A stretch of 64,000 bases of DNA from Timema cristinae (Eukaryota; Arthropoda; Insecta; Phasmatodea; Timematidae), in NCBI GenBank assembly GCA_039000515.1, contig JBCFYV010000015.1:1-64000 (forward strand), given 5' to 3'. Of this stretch, positions 22,640 to 32,288 are shown piece by piece (position 1 is the first letter of the stretch; the number at the start of each line of letters is the position of its first letter). Under the pieces are notes generated by a model. It was not told the DNA's origin. It was given only the letters and a program-made list of their open reading frames with translations, and did not search any database. A program made the translations under genes and the position numbers.

Positions 22640-22729
22640 ATGGATTTCACACTGAATACATACTCAATTGAGAGTAAAATTTTCCAAACGTTTAAATGTT
22701 ATATTTTAGTCATAAAACATAATGAGTAG
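22640..22729 (+). CDS. 29-residue reading frame at a splice acceptor, left unit
   Basis: ATG follows directly on TTTATTTTAAACAG, an acceptor-like sequence; 29 codons (MDFTLNTYSIESKIF...KHNE) end at TAG 22,727-22,729. The same acceptor and ATG occur in the right unit at 35,203, where an internal duplication lengthens the frame. It may be a third exon or cistron of the plus-strand transcript, or chance. Confidence 0.35.
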   Translation: MDFTLNTYSIESKIFQTFKCYILVIKHNE

Positions 22730-23313
22730 AGTATTGTTACTTACGTCATATACATGAAAACAACACTTGATATAATTATTCATTCAAATCTGATGTGACG
22801 TACAAATACGAAACGCGTCACCATAAAACATGTTCAAATATATCAATTATTTGATATATAAATAACTAATAAATTTAAAACAAATTACAATTCATTTACA
22901 CTTTAAAAAAACATGTCCACGATAGAAATTATCCTGGCGCTGACCAACTAACCGGAACGTCACACAGGATGACGTCAAAATACCATCACTATATCTCTTA
23001 CAATTTATATACACTTAAAAAACTTGTCTAACATAAATTATCTTTGCGCTGACCTTTTAAAACTAACCTCTCCGGAACGTCACACAGGCTGACGTCACAA
23101 TATCTCTAGCATAGCTACCACCCTCGACATTTAATATTATAATTCATTCAAATCTAATGGGACGTCCAGAACGTCACCAAGGCTGACGGCCAAGGCTGAC
23201 ATCACCTAAAGACTTACATCATTAAAACCTGGCGTCACTCACAGACGCAGTCATTATTATTCTATAAAACAATGATGAAAAACGGGATAAAGCTAGGCTT
23301 TTACTATTACTAG
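22730..23313. other. gene-free right end of the left unit
   Basis: Holds repeated phrases GGAACGTCACACAGG.TGACGTCA (22,953-22,977 and 23,073-23,097) and further GACGTC/GACATCACC words. TGACGTCA is the palindrome bound by ATF/CREB bZIP factors. No reading frame. It ends at CTAG 23,310-23,313, the junction with the next unit's integrase. Confidence 0.6.
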
Positions 23314-23898
23314 CGTTATAATTTTGAACTAGCTTGCCCAACACATCGACGTAGTTGTGAGTGTTGAATGCGGTGAATTATTTACACATTTTAGTTTTCA
23401 GTGTGCGATTGAAACGTTCCACGACGGCCCCCTTTAAATCTGGATTATGCAAATGATAAAAATGAACGCCCTCTTGTTTCAAAATGATCTAAATTTAGAA
23501 TTTAAAAATTCCCTACCCTTGTCCGACTGAATTAAAAGGGGGCGTCGTCCTTCCTTAAAAATCTGTTTTATAGCCATGGTGATGTCTGCGCCCGATTTTG
23601 TTTTAAGCGGTATAGACCACGCGTTCTTTGAAAATACATCAATAATGTTTAGAATATAGTTGACGCCCTTGTTGTCCTTATTTAAAGCTCTCATATCTAC
23701 TAGATCAATCTCCCACACATCGTCGATATTGGCGACTCTGTACGGGATATGTGGGAACCTTTTTCTTAAACCACGGTGAAGAGTGTACCCGTCCTGCCCG
23801 GTTAACCATTCGTCTACTTTTATTTTATCCAACCGACTATACTTTTTAAGATTGGTGGTAGTCGAGTAGGCCGAAGGCCGTGGGAGATTGTAATACAT
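23314..23898 (-). pseudogene. Polinton DDE (rve-type) integrase, truncated
   Basis: Retrovirus-type integrase that inserts the element. It starts MYYNLPRPSAYSTTTNLKKY, followed by the N-terminal WLTGQDGYTLHRGLRKRFP region. The core shows the first catalytic Asp in VWEIDLVDM, the second in QSDKGREF and, after a frame change near 23,480, the catalytic Glu in AVVERFNRTLK. A TAA near 23,385 interrupts the frame a few residues later. The reading then continues as LGKLVQNYN and is cut at the CTAG junction (23,310-23,313), where the right end of the neighbouring unit begins. The C-terminal part is therefore missing. It is the leftmost gene of the right unit, transcribed leftwards like all the large genes. 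A noisy second copy lies at 15.6-16.1 kb. Confidence 0.88.
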
Positions 23899-23929
23899 TT
23901 TTTTAACGTGGCGCTCATCTTAGTGTGTT

Positions 23930-24773
23930 CAAACGCGGTCTGGCGGGAAACAGTTTAGAAATGACTGTTTTATATTTCAGACCTCCACTGGACGTTATTT
24001 TCGCGTTAGGATCAAAGTTTTGTCGATGAGCGCTCGTGGCAATTAGTATGTCGTTATATATTTTTTATATCACTCTCTGTAATCATATCTTTATTTACGT
24101 TTATTTTGGTCAACACACCCAAAGTCCTTGCGTCCCTTTATAGTGTGTGTTACCCAGGTATATATCGTTATCGTCTACGGTGAAACTCGAATTGCCTATT
24201 TTAAAAGTATCCCCCTCTTTTCTAATTCCAAATATAGGGTCTGTAGACGCTCTCTGGTGGACGTAAGGTGATAAATATTTTCCTGCTATGCTGCCGAACA
24301 GGCGGCTGGAACCTGTTTCAATTTCATCAGATTCTGAACTAGGCACAAAATATGACTCTCCTTCCACACACCTCCCCCCACTGGTGAGTCACACTAATAG
24401 GACTGCTTTGATATGTGGCCTCGTCTGAAATGAATCGAGGAGGTGGAACAGGCGGCTCTCTCCTAACTAATTGTCGCTTTCTTTTTCGTCGTGCAAGGGC
24501 GACCGGTCTACGTTTTAATACTGCGGGGCCCACGATGGGTATTTTAATTGGTTGTTTCGCTCTCTCCCTGTTTGTTAGATAACGCTGTTGATGCTTTCTA
24601 AAACTAGCCAATCTTTGATAATCGTCAATTTTTTTTCTAGATTTCAGAATATTTTTCATCTGTACAAAGTCGGTGGTGGCTGTGTCATCGTGTTTATCGC
24701 GAAAAAGATCGGGTGGTACGAGAAGCATCTGTTTAAGTTGTGACATATTATTATTTAACCAATGCCCCGACAA
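23930..24773 (-). pseudogene. Polinton-associated protein with KQMLLVP and GTxGLW motifs, frameshifted
   Basis: The first frame (24,773-24,339) opens with LKQMLLVPPDLF, is followed by a helical stretch ending RYLTNRERAKQ and a basic stretch (KRRPVALARRKRKR). A frameshift near 24,365 leads to 24,367-24,110 with FKIGNSSFTVDDNDIYLG and KGTQGLW. After further breaks the sequence still reads like DILIATSAHRQNFDPN down to about 23,935. This order (MLLVP, RYL..R, IGN....VD..DI......Y.GT.GLW) is one I associate with an uncharacterised protein next to the ATPase and integrase in many invertebrate Polintons; it is probably a virion protein, but that is inference. It overlaps the preceding gene by about 20 bases. 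Confidence 0.6.
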
Positions 24774-25074
24774 GAGCGGAAAGAATAGCCAGTAGAATGA
24801 CGCTTAAGAAGCCGCCCGTTTGAACGACTATATTTCTTTTTCTCTTCAGCGAAACACCGCTGCAAACCAATTTCCTCATACAATTTTTATACTTTATTAA
24901 TTTTCCCTTATCTCTTTTACTAATTTTAATATTATTGTTTAATGTGTTTAACAAACAATCGCTGAGGGTTGTTATAACATCCGGGTCGACGACTTTAAGA
25001 ATAGCTTTGCGCAATTTAGGACTGGCCGTTTTCAACACCCGCAGTACGTGTCTATTTTTCTTGACTATTTTCAC
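24751..25074 (-). CDS. short basic protein with C-terminal hydrophobic segment (Polinton type)
   Basis: An intact 107-residue frame. The N-terminal part is basic (MKIVKKNRHVLRVLKTASPK); the middle has DCLLNTLNNNIKISKRDKGK; the C-terminal end is LKRKRNIVVQTGGFL followed by SVILLAILSALVGALV, long enough to be a membrane segment. The pattern 'LK.ASPK.RKAIL...D..V...L..C.LN.L.....+......L......LR.LV..GVSLK+KR.I..Q.GGFL' recurs in Polinton-like elements of many animals; its function is not known to me. It lies nine bases downstream of the ATPase and overlaps the next gene. This is one of only two clearly uninterrupted genes in the unit. Confidence 0.6.
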   Translation of the reverse strand: MKIVKKNRHVLRVLKTASPKLRKAILKVVDPDVITTLSDCLLNTLNNNIKISKRDKGKLIKYKNCMRKLVCSGVSLKRKRNIVVQTGGFLSVILLAILSALVGALVK

Positions 25075-25082
25075 CTAGTAGT

Positions 25083-25694
25083 CTAGCGGTGACAAACACT
25101 GTCAAATATGTCCGTTTTGAAGTGTAAGCGTTCGTCCGCGTTCTGACTCAGATCAAAGAGTAAATACCCGTGAGGTGATTCGTTTCCTTTCCTATAGATT
25201 CTTTGTATTTTGGATGGATTATCCGGATAAACTTGTCTAGCTAGATAGTTTATCTGTGTTTGATCAAGCGAGTTTTTAAACACAACAATGTATTTAGCGT
25301 TTAGCGAGATGTCACGAGACTTATTCCCCCAACGGAAAAGGTTTGGTGTGATCAGAATAACCGATAGGTTTCTATAATGACTACCCTTGGTGAAAAGTTC
25401 ACTCACTTTGTTAGAATAAACCTCATTCATTAAATCGTCCAGCACGATGTGTTGAGAGCCGGCCTTAAAATTGAAATTGTCCGGTACACATTTGTGTAGT
25501 GTGACGTGGTGTTGACTTGAGGGAATAGAATTTCTCTCGCTGAAACACCATAGAATTCTATCAAATTTATCCACACTGCACATCTGTTTTAAATTTAACA
25601 GAAGAAAATTCTCTACAAAAGTAATTTTCCCGCAATTAGACCGTCCCGCTAATATCAGTGTGAAAGGGTGTACAACACAGACATTGATGTGCAA
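25083..25694 (-). CDS. A32/FtsK-HerA-type genome-packaging ATPase
   Basis: A 203-residue frame, close to the usual length for Polinton packaging ATPases, which are thought to pump the genome into the capsid. Walker A is at residues about 16-24 (AGRSNCGKITF): glycines and lysine are present, but the residue after Lys is Ile where Thr/Ser normally contacts Mg-nucleotide. Walker B is HIVLDDLM. The family's later stretch reads LITPNLF...RDISLNAKYIVVFKN, with Pro in place of the usual Gln of the ITQN sensor. The frame is open from end to end, but these two substitutions make activity doubtful. The Ile and Pro could also be recent single-base changes. A blurred copy lies at 17.5-18.2 kb. Confidence 0.85.
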   Translation of the reverse strand: MHINVCVVHPFTLILAGRSNCGKITFVENFLLLNLKQMCSVDKFDRILWCFSERNSIPSSQHHVTLHKCVPDNFNFKAGSQHIVLDDLMNEVYSNKVSELFTKGSHYRNLSVILITPNLFRWGNKSRDISLNAKYIVVFKNSLDQTQINYLARQVYPDNPSKIQRIYRKGNESPHGYLLFDLSQNADERLHFKTDIFDSVCHR

Positions 25695-25740
25695 TCGTCT
25701 GGTGTTGCTTTAAAACTAAAAAATAAAAATTGCGATTTCA

Positions 25741-26480
25741 AATTTATAGTAGTGGTGGCAAACCAAGAAATTTTACGTTGAATTTAATTTTTTAAGGCTG
25801 AAATATTTATCATGGCGGGAGGACACCCCCAGTCTATCATATCAATAACAAGTATATTATCTACAATTTCCATTTAAAAAAATTTCGTCTCCTTTACATA
25901 AATTATAGTAGAGGCGAGAGAGTGGCCAAATTATATCAAATTTATTGGCACCACCGCGTCGTCCCAATGCAGACCGTGATGATTATATGTGAGCCAATCA
26001 CAATTTTTTTTTAATATGCCGCGGTAATTTATTTGTAAAGGAATATGGCCGCTTTAAAATTAAAAAATTACTATTCCCAATTTATACTAGCGGTGGTGGT
26101 GGTGGTGGTGGGGGGGGGGGGTGCCAACGAAACATTCCCTAATAAATTTAACATTAGACAGGGTGCAAATGGAATTTAATTTTTATATATTATGGCCGAA
26201 ACATTTATCATAATTTTTATCGATCCTATCCTTCAGGGAGGGACACCCCAAGTATATCATATCAATAACAAGTTGTTTCTTATCCACTATTTCCATTAAA
26301 AAAAAATTCTTCTCCTCCCCCTTTACATTAATTATAGTAGAGCGAGAGTGGCCATTTTTAAAATTATATTAAATTGATCGGGGTTCGTATCACCATCGTC
26401 CCAATGGAGACCGTGGTGATTATATGTGAGCCAATCACATTGTTTTTTAATATGCCGCGGTAATTTTGAAATGGAATATG
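25741..26480. repeat. local tandem duplication, two arms of about 310 bp
   Basis: The arms 25,741-26,050 and 26,160-26,480 share TTTATCAT, GGAGGGACACCCC.AGT.TATCATATCAATAACAAG, TATAGTAGAG.CGAGAGTGGCC, CGTCCCAATG.AGACCGTG and GATTATATGTGAGCCAATCAC in order. Between them lies GGTGGTGGTGGTGG and a G-run (26,093-26,121). The right arm covers the C-terminal coding part of the gene at 26,332-26,658; the left arm is a decayed copy of it. Confidence 0.8.
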
Positions 26481-26658
26481 GCGACATAAATGTATAGTGA
26501 TGTACATCACTTCCACCCATAGATATTATACTGCATTCTTTTAATATGAACTTATTACATTCGTCTTTAAATCCCTGAAAATCTACAATTACGTTGGTCA
26601 TGTTGTTGTAGTTGTTGTTGTTGGTGGTGTACCAAAACTGTAAAGGAAAAAAAAACAA
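26332..26658 (-). pseudogene. N-terminal fragment of an invertebrate protein with a D-QGF/WLxxNHHGxxW pattern
   Basis: From the inner Met the protein reads MTNVIVDFQGFKDECNKFI..., then YTFMSPYSISKLPRHIKKQ, then CDWLTYNHHGLHWDDGDT. I know this arrangement (IVD.QGFK...NKFI.KE, a P..F..L....KKQ segment, WL..NHHG..W..G) from longer uncharacterised proteins of arthropods and other invertebrates; a DEDD-type nuclease fold has seemed plausible but I cannot show it. Only about 90 residues remain here, so the C-terminal half is lost, apparently at the local duplication next to it. It lies downstream of the dUTPase and upstream of the ATPase, same strand. Confidence 0.5.
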
Positions 26659-27044
26659 TTAACAGTCACTGTGTGCGTAGACAATTTAAAAAAAACAATT
26701 AACAGTCAGTGTCCCAGTCACGTACATAAATATCACGCGGCTCGTCTACGGCGATGTCAGACCATGTTGATATTTTTTCTTTATAGACGGCGGTCCATCA
26801 ATCTGCGTTACGCCCATATTATAATGTTCCAAACAATATTTATAATCTTTCAATACGTGCTGCGTAGAGGGAGAGAGTAATTTCAAGCACGATTTATATC
26901 TCTAGATGCATATGTTTTAATAAATTCTATAGGTAAATTATTCAACTCCGCGGTAGATATCAGACACAAATCCTGCTTATCAGAGTACGTGAGGATGGAC
27001 GCGTTGATTTGATCCATTATGCTAATTACAATTACCGATGACAC
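26659..27044 (-). other. spacer and extended tail between dUTPase and the next gene
   Basis: The dUTPase frame runs on without a stop to 26,883 as an unrelated-looking, isoleucine-rich tail. From there to 26,659 no frame looks coding. A direct repeat of ACAATTAACAGTCA.TGT occurs at 26,656 and 26,694. Confidence 0.4.
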
Positions 27045-27490
27045 GATCATTATAGGGATGTCACTCGATCCAAACCCTCCCTCCCCCCTCTGAGTGTTTG
27101 ATAGCGAATCAGTGTGTTCAACTCTAGGGTAATCAATTTTCACACATACTAGTTTAGCAATTTTATCACCCCTTTTAATTGTGAAAACAGTGTCGCCGTG
27201 ATTAATGAGTAATACGCAAATATTACCACGATAATCTTTGTCTATAACCCCGGCCAGAACATCTATGCCGTGGTGAAGAGCCAGACTAGATCGCGGAGAT
27301 ATTCTACCGTACGTTCTTACTGGTATTATAATAGAATTATTTTTCTTAACTAAACGCCTGCACGAGGACTGTATACTGCAATTTTAGTGGCTTTTCAAGT
27401 CTAAACCTACAGAGTGTGTTGTGGCTCTAACCGGGGAGATGCGGTTTCTATTTATCTGTTTGCACTTTAATACAGATGACACTGGAATCA
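27045..27490 (-). pseudogene. dUTPase (dUTP pyrophosphatase), 5' part broken
   Basis: The trimeric dUTPase family hydrolyses dUTP to dUMP and keeps uracil out of newly made DNA. Its five motifs can be read in order on the minus strand: motif 1 as ATTHSVGLDLKS (about 27,425-27,390), motif 2 YGRISPRSSLA (about 27,315-27,280), motif 3 GVIDKDYRG with its catalytic Asp (about 27,255), motif 4 KRGDKIAKL (about 27,170), and motif 5 RGEGGFGSSD (about 27,089-27,060). Motifs 2-5 lie in one open frame; a TAA follows motif 1 (about 27,385), and the first residues (IKVQTDK) are in another frame. It directly follows the polymerase 3' end and is transcribed the same way. dUTPase is not one of the standard Polinton genes. 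Confidence 0.85.
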
Positions 27491-27499
27491 GAGAGAGAG

Positions 27500-30400
27500 A
27501 AGAAAAATGTCAATATATATTTGACTGATAGTTTTCTATACCACCGGCCGGGGTTCGGTTCGAGCACACACCTGTTATCAACTATAGCCGTAGGGTACAG
27601 ACGTGTTGTTATTAAATCTTCTACGCTTACTGAATACAATATTATAATTTTTTCTCTCCAACTGGGAGACGACAAGGCTCCTCGTTTTTTTAAAATTTTT
27701 GCCGGGTTAGTCACGTGTACGTGGTCCACGTCTTTCAAAATCATGTCTTTAATAGTAGTGAAGTTTACAATCTTGGTGTTTTCGTAGTTTAGTGTTATAC
27801 CCCTGACCTTGTGGTGGACTTGTATTCGTTCGTCTCTGGGACAAACACATTGTAAGAACAATTTTTAGGTCCACCGGAATCAAACTCTGTAATGTACGCG
27901 CTCTCAGATTAGGAGGTCATCTCGTTTGTCATGTCGCCCAACTTGTCACCGGTCGGTATCGTGTACGTGTCTGTCGGTCTTATAACACTTATAATAGAGT
28001 CCGTGTTACAGTAAAGACAAGAACCGCCCAAGTGCCTGAGATATGAATACAATTTCATACGGGCCCCGGTGGTCACATACGTGGCTATAGGCACATTGAC
28101 CGTGTCAAGGGGGAGTACGGCCTCGTCACGGTAAGTCCACGAGACGTATGCAACCTCGTCATTGGGGAAAATAATGTTGCGAACCTCTGTCCCCGGGGTG
28201 GTGATTAGGGAGAAAAAGTATTTTGGGTAGTTCACAATGGTGGTCTGCGTTTTGTTCTCGTTCAATGCAAATCACCCCCAGAAAGAGTTTAAACACAATT
28301 TGGCGGGTGCGCGCTTTCCTGGATTTTTAACAATTTCGTTTTTATCCAGCACTATTCCCTCTGTTTTGTAATACTCGCTAACGTAGTTTACTTTGTCATC
28401 GTCTGTATTCACCCATCCAGGGTATCCAGACGCCTCCTGTTTGATCTTCTTTGGTCTGAGGATCGAACTGGGTAATTTTATATTCCCAAAATTCGTGTAA
28501 TCTAACCATCGTGGTCTGCGTTTTATTCTCGTTCAATGCAAATCGCCCCCAGAAAGAGTTTAAACACAATTTGGCGAGTGCGCGCTTTCCTGGATTTTTA
28601 ACAATTTCGTATTTATCCAGCACTATTCCCTCTGTTTTGTAATACTCGCTAACGTAATTTACTTTGTCATCGTCTGTATTCACCCATCCAGGGTATCCAG
28701 ACGCATCCTGTTTGATCTTCTTTGGTCTGAGGATCGAACTGGGTAATTTTATATTCCCAAAATTCGTGTACTCTAACCATCGTGGTCTGCGTTTTGTTCT
28801 CGTTCAATGCAAATCGCCCCAGAAAGAGTTTAAACACAATTTGGCGAGTGCGCGCTTTCCTGGATTTTTAACAATTTCGTTTTTATCCAGCACTATTCCC
28901 TCTGTTTTGTAATTCTCGCTAACGTAGTTTTCTTTGTCATCGTCTGTATTCACCCATCCAGGGTATCCAGACACCTCCTGTTTGATCTTCTTTGGTCTGA
29001 GGATCGAACTGGGTAATTTTATATTCCCAAAATTCGTGTAATCTAACCATCGTGGTCTGCGTTTTGTTCTCGTTCAATGAAAATCGCTCCCAGAAAAAGT
29101 TTAAACACAATTTGGCGAGTGCGCGCTTTCCTGGATTTTTAACAATTTCGTTTTTATCCAGCACTATTCCCTCTGTTTTGTAATACTCGCTAACGTAGTT
29201 TACTTTGTCATCGTCTGTATTCACCCATCCAGGGTATCCAGACGCCTCCTGTTTGATCTTCTTTGGTCTGAGGATCGAACTGGGTAATTTTATATTCCCA
29301 AAATTCGTGTACTCTAACCATCGTGTTCTGCGTTTTGTTCTCGTTCAATGCAAATCGCCCCCAGAAAGAGTTTAAACACAATTTGGCGAGTGCGCGCTTT
29401 CCTGGATTTTTAACAATTTCGTTTTTATCCAGCACTATTCCCTCTGTTTTGTAATACTCGCTAACGTAGTTTTCTTTGTCATCGTCTGTATTCACCCATC
29501 CAGGGTATCCAGACGCCTCCTGTTTGATCTTCTTTGGTCTGAGGATCGAACTGGGTAATTTTATATTCCCAAAATTCGTGTACTCTAACCAACGCGTAGC
29601 CCATTTCTAGCGCTAGCTGAACCTCGTTCAATATCCATGTGCCTGTAATAGTCCTGTCAGAGTCGGTGTGTAAACAATCCCCTTGGTTCATCTTGTTTGC
29701 ACAAGAGGAGCATAAACAAAACATTAATTTTGAGATAGCCTATTTTTTCGTCGGGGTTTGACTTGTAGTGTAATCTCATAGATTCACACCGTCCACCGTA
29801 CAGTGCGTCACATGGATTGAGCAGGGCAGTTTGAATCATAGGGTGATTGTTTAGCTCTAGATCTAGTTGTGTGTCTTCAGTCAGTATATTGTCAAAGTCA
29901 CACTCCTTCATAGTTGTAAAACTGTACCCTGCGGCTCTAAATGCTCGATCTCTCAACAGAGTGCACTCGTATCGCTCGGTGAGTCTCTTTCGTCCCTGTT
30001 ATAGTCACGTCACGGTTTGAAAGACATGTACACCCGTGGAAGAAACATCCGTCAAAGTCAAAAATCTCACTCGTCGTCTCGCAATACCCGTCCAATTTCC
30101 TGCCCAAAGATTTCTATCTCACGCCCGTTGAAGGCGTGCTGTATTTGAATATCGGGGCGGGTTTTCTCCAGATAGACTAACCATTTTATGGCTTTCACAG
30201 ACTGTCTGTCACCGCACCTATAACCCCCCTTGGGCAGGATGGCTATCGTATCGGGGGCTAGGAACAATTTTCTAAATAATCTATTGCACGCTGACGAGAT
30301 TGTGATGGATTCTCTAAAAACGTCTGTCGTACCTATATTTAGAAATAAATGACGAAATGTACGGCTACCCTTGCGTAATACATTTACGTCATCCACACAA

Positions 30401-32288
30401 TAGGCCTCCAGCTCTGACTTATTATTAAATATTTACCCCTGTCACAGTTTCTGAGCGTGCCACACCATAAAGTCATTTCACTCATCCGGTTTCATATAAT
30501 CCGCACCAAACAATTCGGGACCGGGAATCTCACCGATATAATTTAAATTCTTTTTTGTATTAAACAAATAGGGGTAGTGTCCTTTTTTACAGTCTAGTCC
30601 AAACGCTTTCGGGATCTGTCTCAGTGGCATAGGTAGGAAACATAGGCTGTCTATAAATTGTATGTGGTCCATTGTCATGCAGAGTATTTTAGTTCCGTCC
30701 GCGATATGTTTAGGGGTGCAGTTTAGTGATAGAAATCTATTCAGGATAAATATAGTGTCGAAGCCTTTACCATTATGCGCAACGCACACAATTTTATTGG
30801 CAAACGGCCTCGGTTGTCACAGGTAGTCGATGAAGCCATCTACCGGATTATCCCAAAAGGAATGAGATCGTTTCCTGCATTGGTCACAATCCTCGTCCAT
30901 ATTATCGTTAAATTCACATTTTACACAATAGTGTTCTACGTGAAGAAAATTCGCTTCGTGCACAAAACAATCATTGGTTATATCGCCATCTTGTCTAGTC
31001 TCGAAATTATAGAATACAATTAGGTAATTATCATCAAGTTCCTTCCGACTAAACACCTGCATATAACAACGATGTGGGTTTTCTTTGTTTTGTTTGCACG
31101 TTGTGCAGTATGATTTAAAACATTCGTGATTTATCCCCTTTGTTTTATCACAGGTAATACACACCTGTCTTAAATCACACACTGTATTATTACCGCCAAT
31201 TTTATTCGATTTATGACTAGTGAAACAAGCGGCAGACCTAAATATTTTGCTACATTCATTACAATACACAGTTTTTTCACTTTCATACAAACATGGAGGT
31301 ATGGACATACATTTGGGGCAAGTACTCTTACATGAATGTCTTGCACCTCTTTCAAAGCCGGTTTTACATCCGTCGCAAAAATACCGAACGGAAAATGCCG
31401 CCGCCATATTGATTATTATGTTAAAATGATGCGTGACGTCATCGTACATTAGGTTAATGTACCTAGTAGAAGACGAGACCCCCTCATACCACAATCCGTT
31501 GACCGCCGAGAGGGTATTATATACGCGTAATTTATATTCGTCACCAAAATAATGCTGAAATTTATCGAGATGTTCGCGCCGCCTCCCCCGATAAATCTAT
31601 GCGAATTTTTGCGAGAAGCTCATCTACCGCATTATTTATTTTCCATCCGTTAGTATACGATTTATAATTAATATCATTAGTGATTTTGGCTATCGCTATT
31701 ACTATAGCGTCAGCCAAACAATTCGTCAATCATTTAACAGAAACTATACTCCTTTTATGGTGACTCAGATAATCGTTTGGAAGAAACCATCTTTTTAATG
31801 CTCTACCGTTGCCCATCATCATTTTAATATGATTCACTTTAATCATCAATACATCGGCTATACCAAATCTGGTGTTACTCTGAATAACTTTTGTTAATGT
31901 TTCATAATAATGTTCACATCAATTTGATCACATCTACGGTACGAAACCCCGACCGGTTTATCGAGGTTAATCTCCGTGTTCGTGATCGTTAGTCCTATTA
32001 AATCGTAAGGTGCCGTACCTCTGGTCAAGTATGCTAATAAAATAGAGAAACACGTCATTAGATAATGCATTGGACTCACGTTCGTAATCTAAGTGTTGAA
32101 TCGGACTAAAATATCCCTGCCTAAGGTGTTTAACCCAGTATAAGTTCGTTCTGTCTCCTTTATTATTGTAAATGAGTCATTAGTGTTTGTAACCCCTCCC
32201 GCAAAATCAAAAATTTGGTCACGTTGTCTGTTAATGTCTGAGATAGAGGGTATAGATTCGTCGGCTATAAATGTTTGATCGTTAGACA
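27500..32288 (-). pseudogene. polB: protein-primed family B DNA polymerase (Polinton PolB), right unit, decayed
   Basis: The element's replicative polymerase. Exon 2 starts at 32,288 after a T-run/AG acceptor. In order: an N-terminal region with NCLADAIVIAIAK (about 31,720), matching CLARALVVAKA of the polymerase at 44.7 kb; HHFNIIINMAAAFSVRYFC and a Cys/His zinc-binding stretch (31,400-31,080); exonuclease motif I as VFYNFETRQ, where Asn (31,006-31,008) replaces the catalytic Asp; motif II AHNGKGFD; motif III YCVDDVNVL; CDALYGGRCE. Then a deletion near 29,735 removes palm motif A. Motif B (KLCLNSFWGRF) is repeated five times (28,246-29,592). Motif C is YCNTDS with Asn (28,005-28,007) for the first catalytic Asp. 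The C-terminal part reads KVRGITLNYEN (27.8 kb). Many frameshifts and stops occur. It is certainly inactive. Confidence 0.9.
28246..29592 (-). repeat. five-copy 271-bp tandem array inside the polymerase
   Basis: The plus-strand phrase CACCCATCCAGGGTATCCAG starts at 28,410, 28,681, 28,951, 29,222 and 29,493: spacings of 271, 270, 271 and 271. The unit runs from GGTCTGCGTTTTG to GTGTA[A/C]TCTAACCA. It encodes HEFWEYKITQFDP, then (in another frame) KQEASGYPGWVNTDDDK and the motif B segment. Since 271 is not a multiple of three, each copy shifts the frame of the next. The 270-bp unit lacks one C near 28,815. Every copy has the same internal deletion between the FDP and KQEASG parts, so the gene was already broken when the array formed. 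Confidence 0.95.

Larger units (their letters stand above)
20139..23313 (+). repeat. direct repeat, left copy (right third of the Polinton unit)
   Basis: Collinear with 32,289-35,708 from the polymerase intron through the divergent promoter, the plus-strand frames and the TGACGTCA-rich end. Differences are base changes, a SINE-type insertion in the right copy (32.49-33.16 kb), and small local duplications in one or the other. It defines the repeat period of about 12.2-12.4 kb. Confidence 0.85.

Noticed and set aside
26671..26880. Plus-strand frame between the dUTPase and the next gene
   Set aside because: Starts with a weak codon context, opposite to all neighbours, with no motif.
28664..28912. 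Plus-strand frames across the polymerase array and at 27,476-27,787, 30,775-31,023 and 31,220-31,429
   Set aside because: Shadows of minus-strand polymerase sequence; no independent motif or start context.
28246..29592. CRISPR-like array
   Set aside because: The repeats are 271 bp without spacers and encode a polymerase segment; the context is an animal genome.
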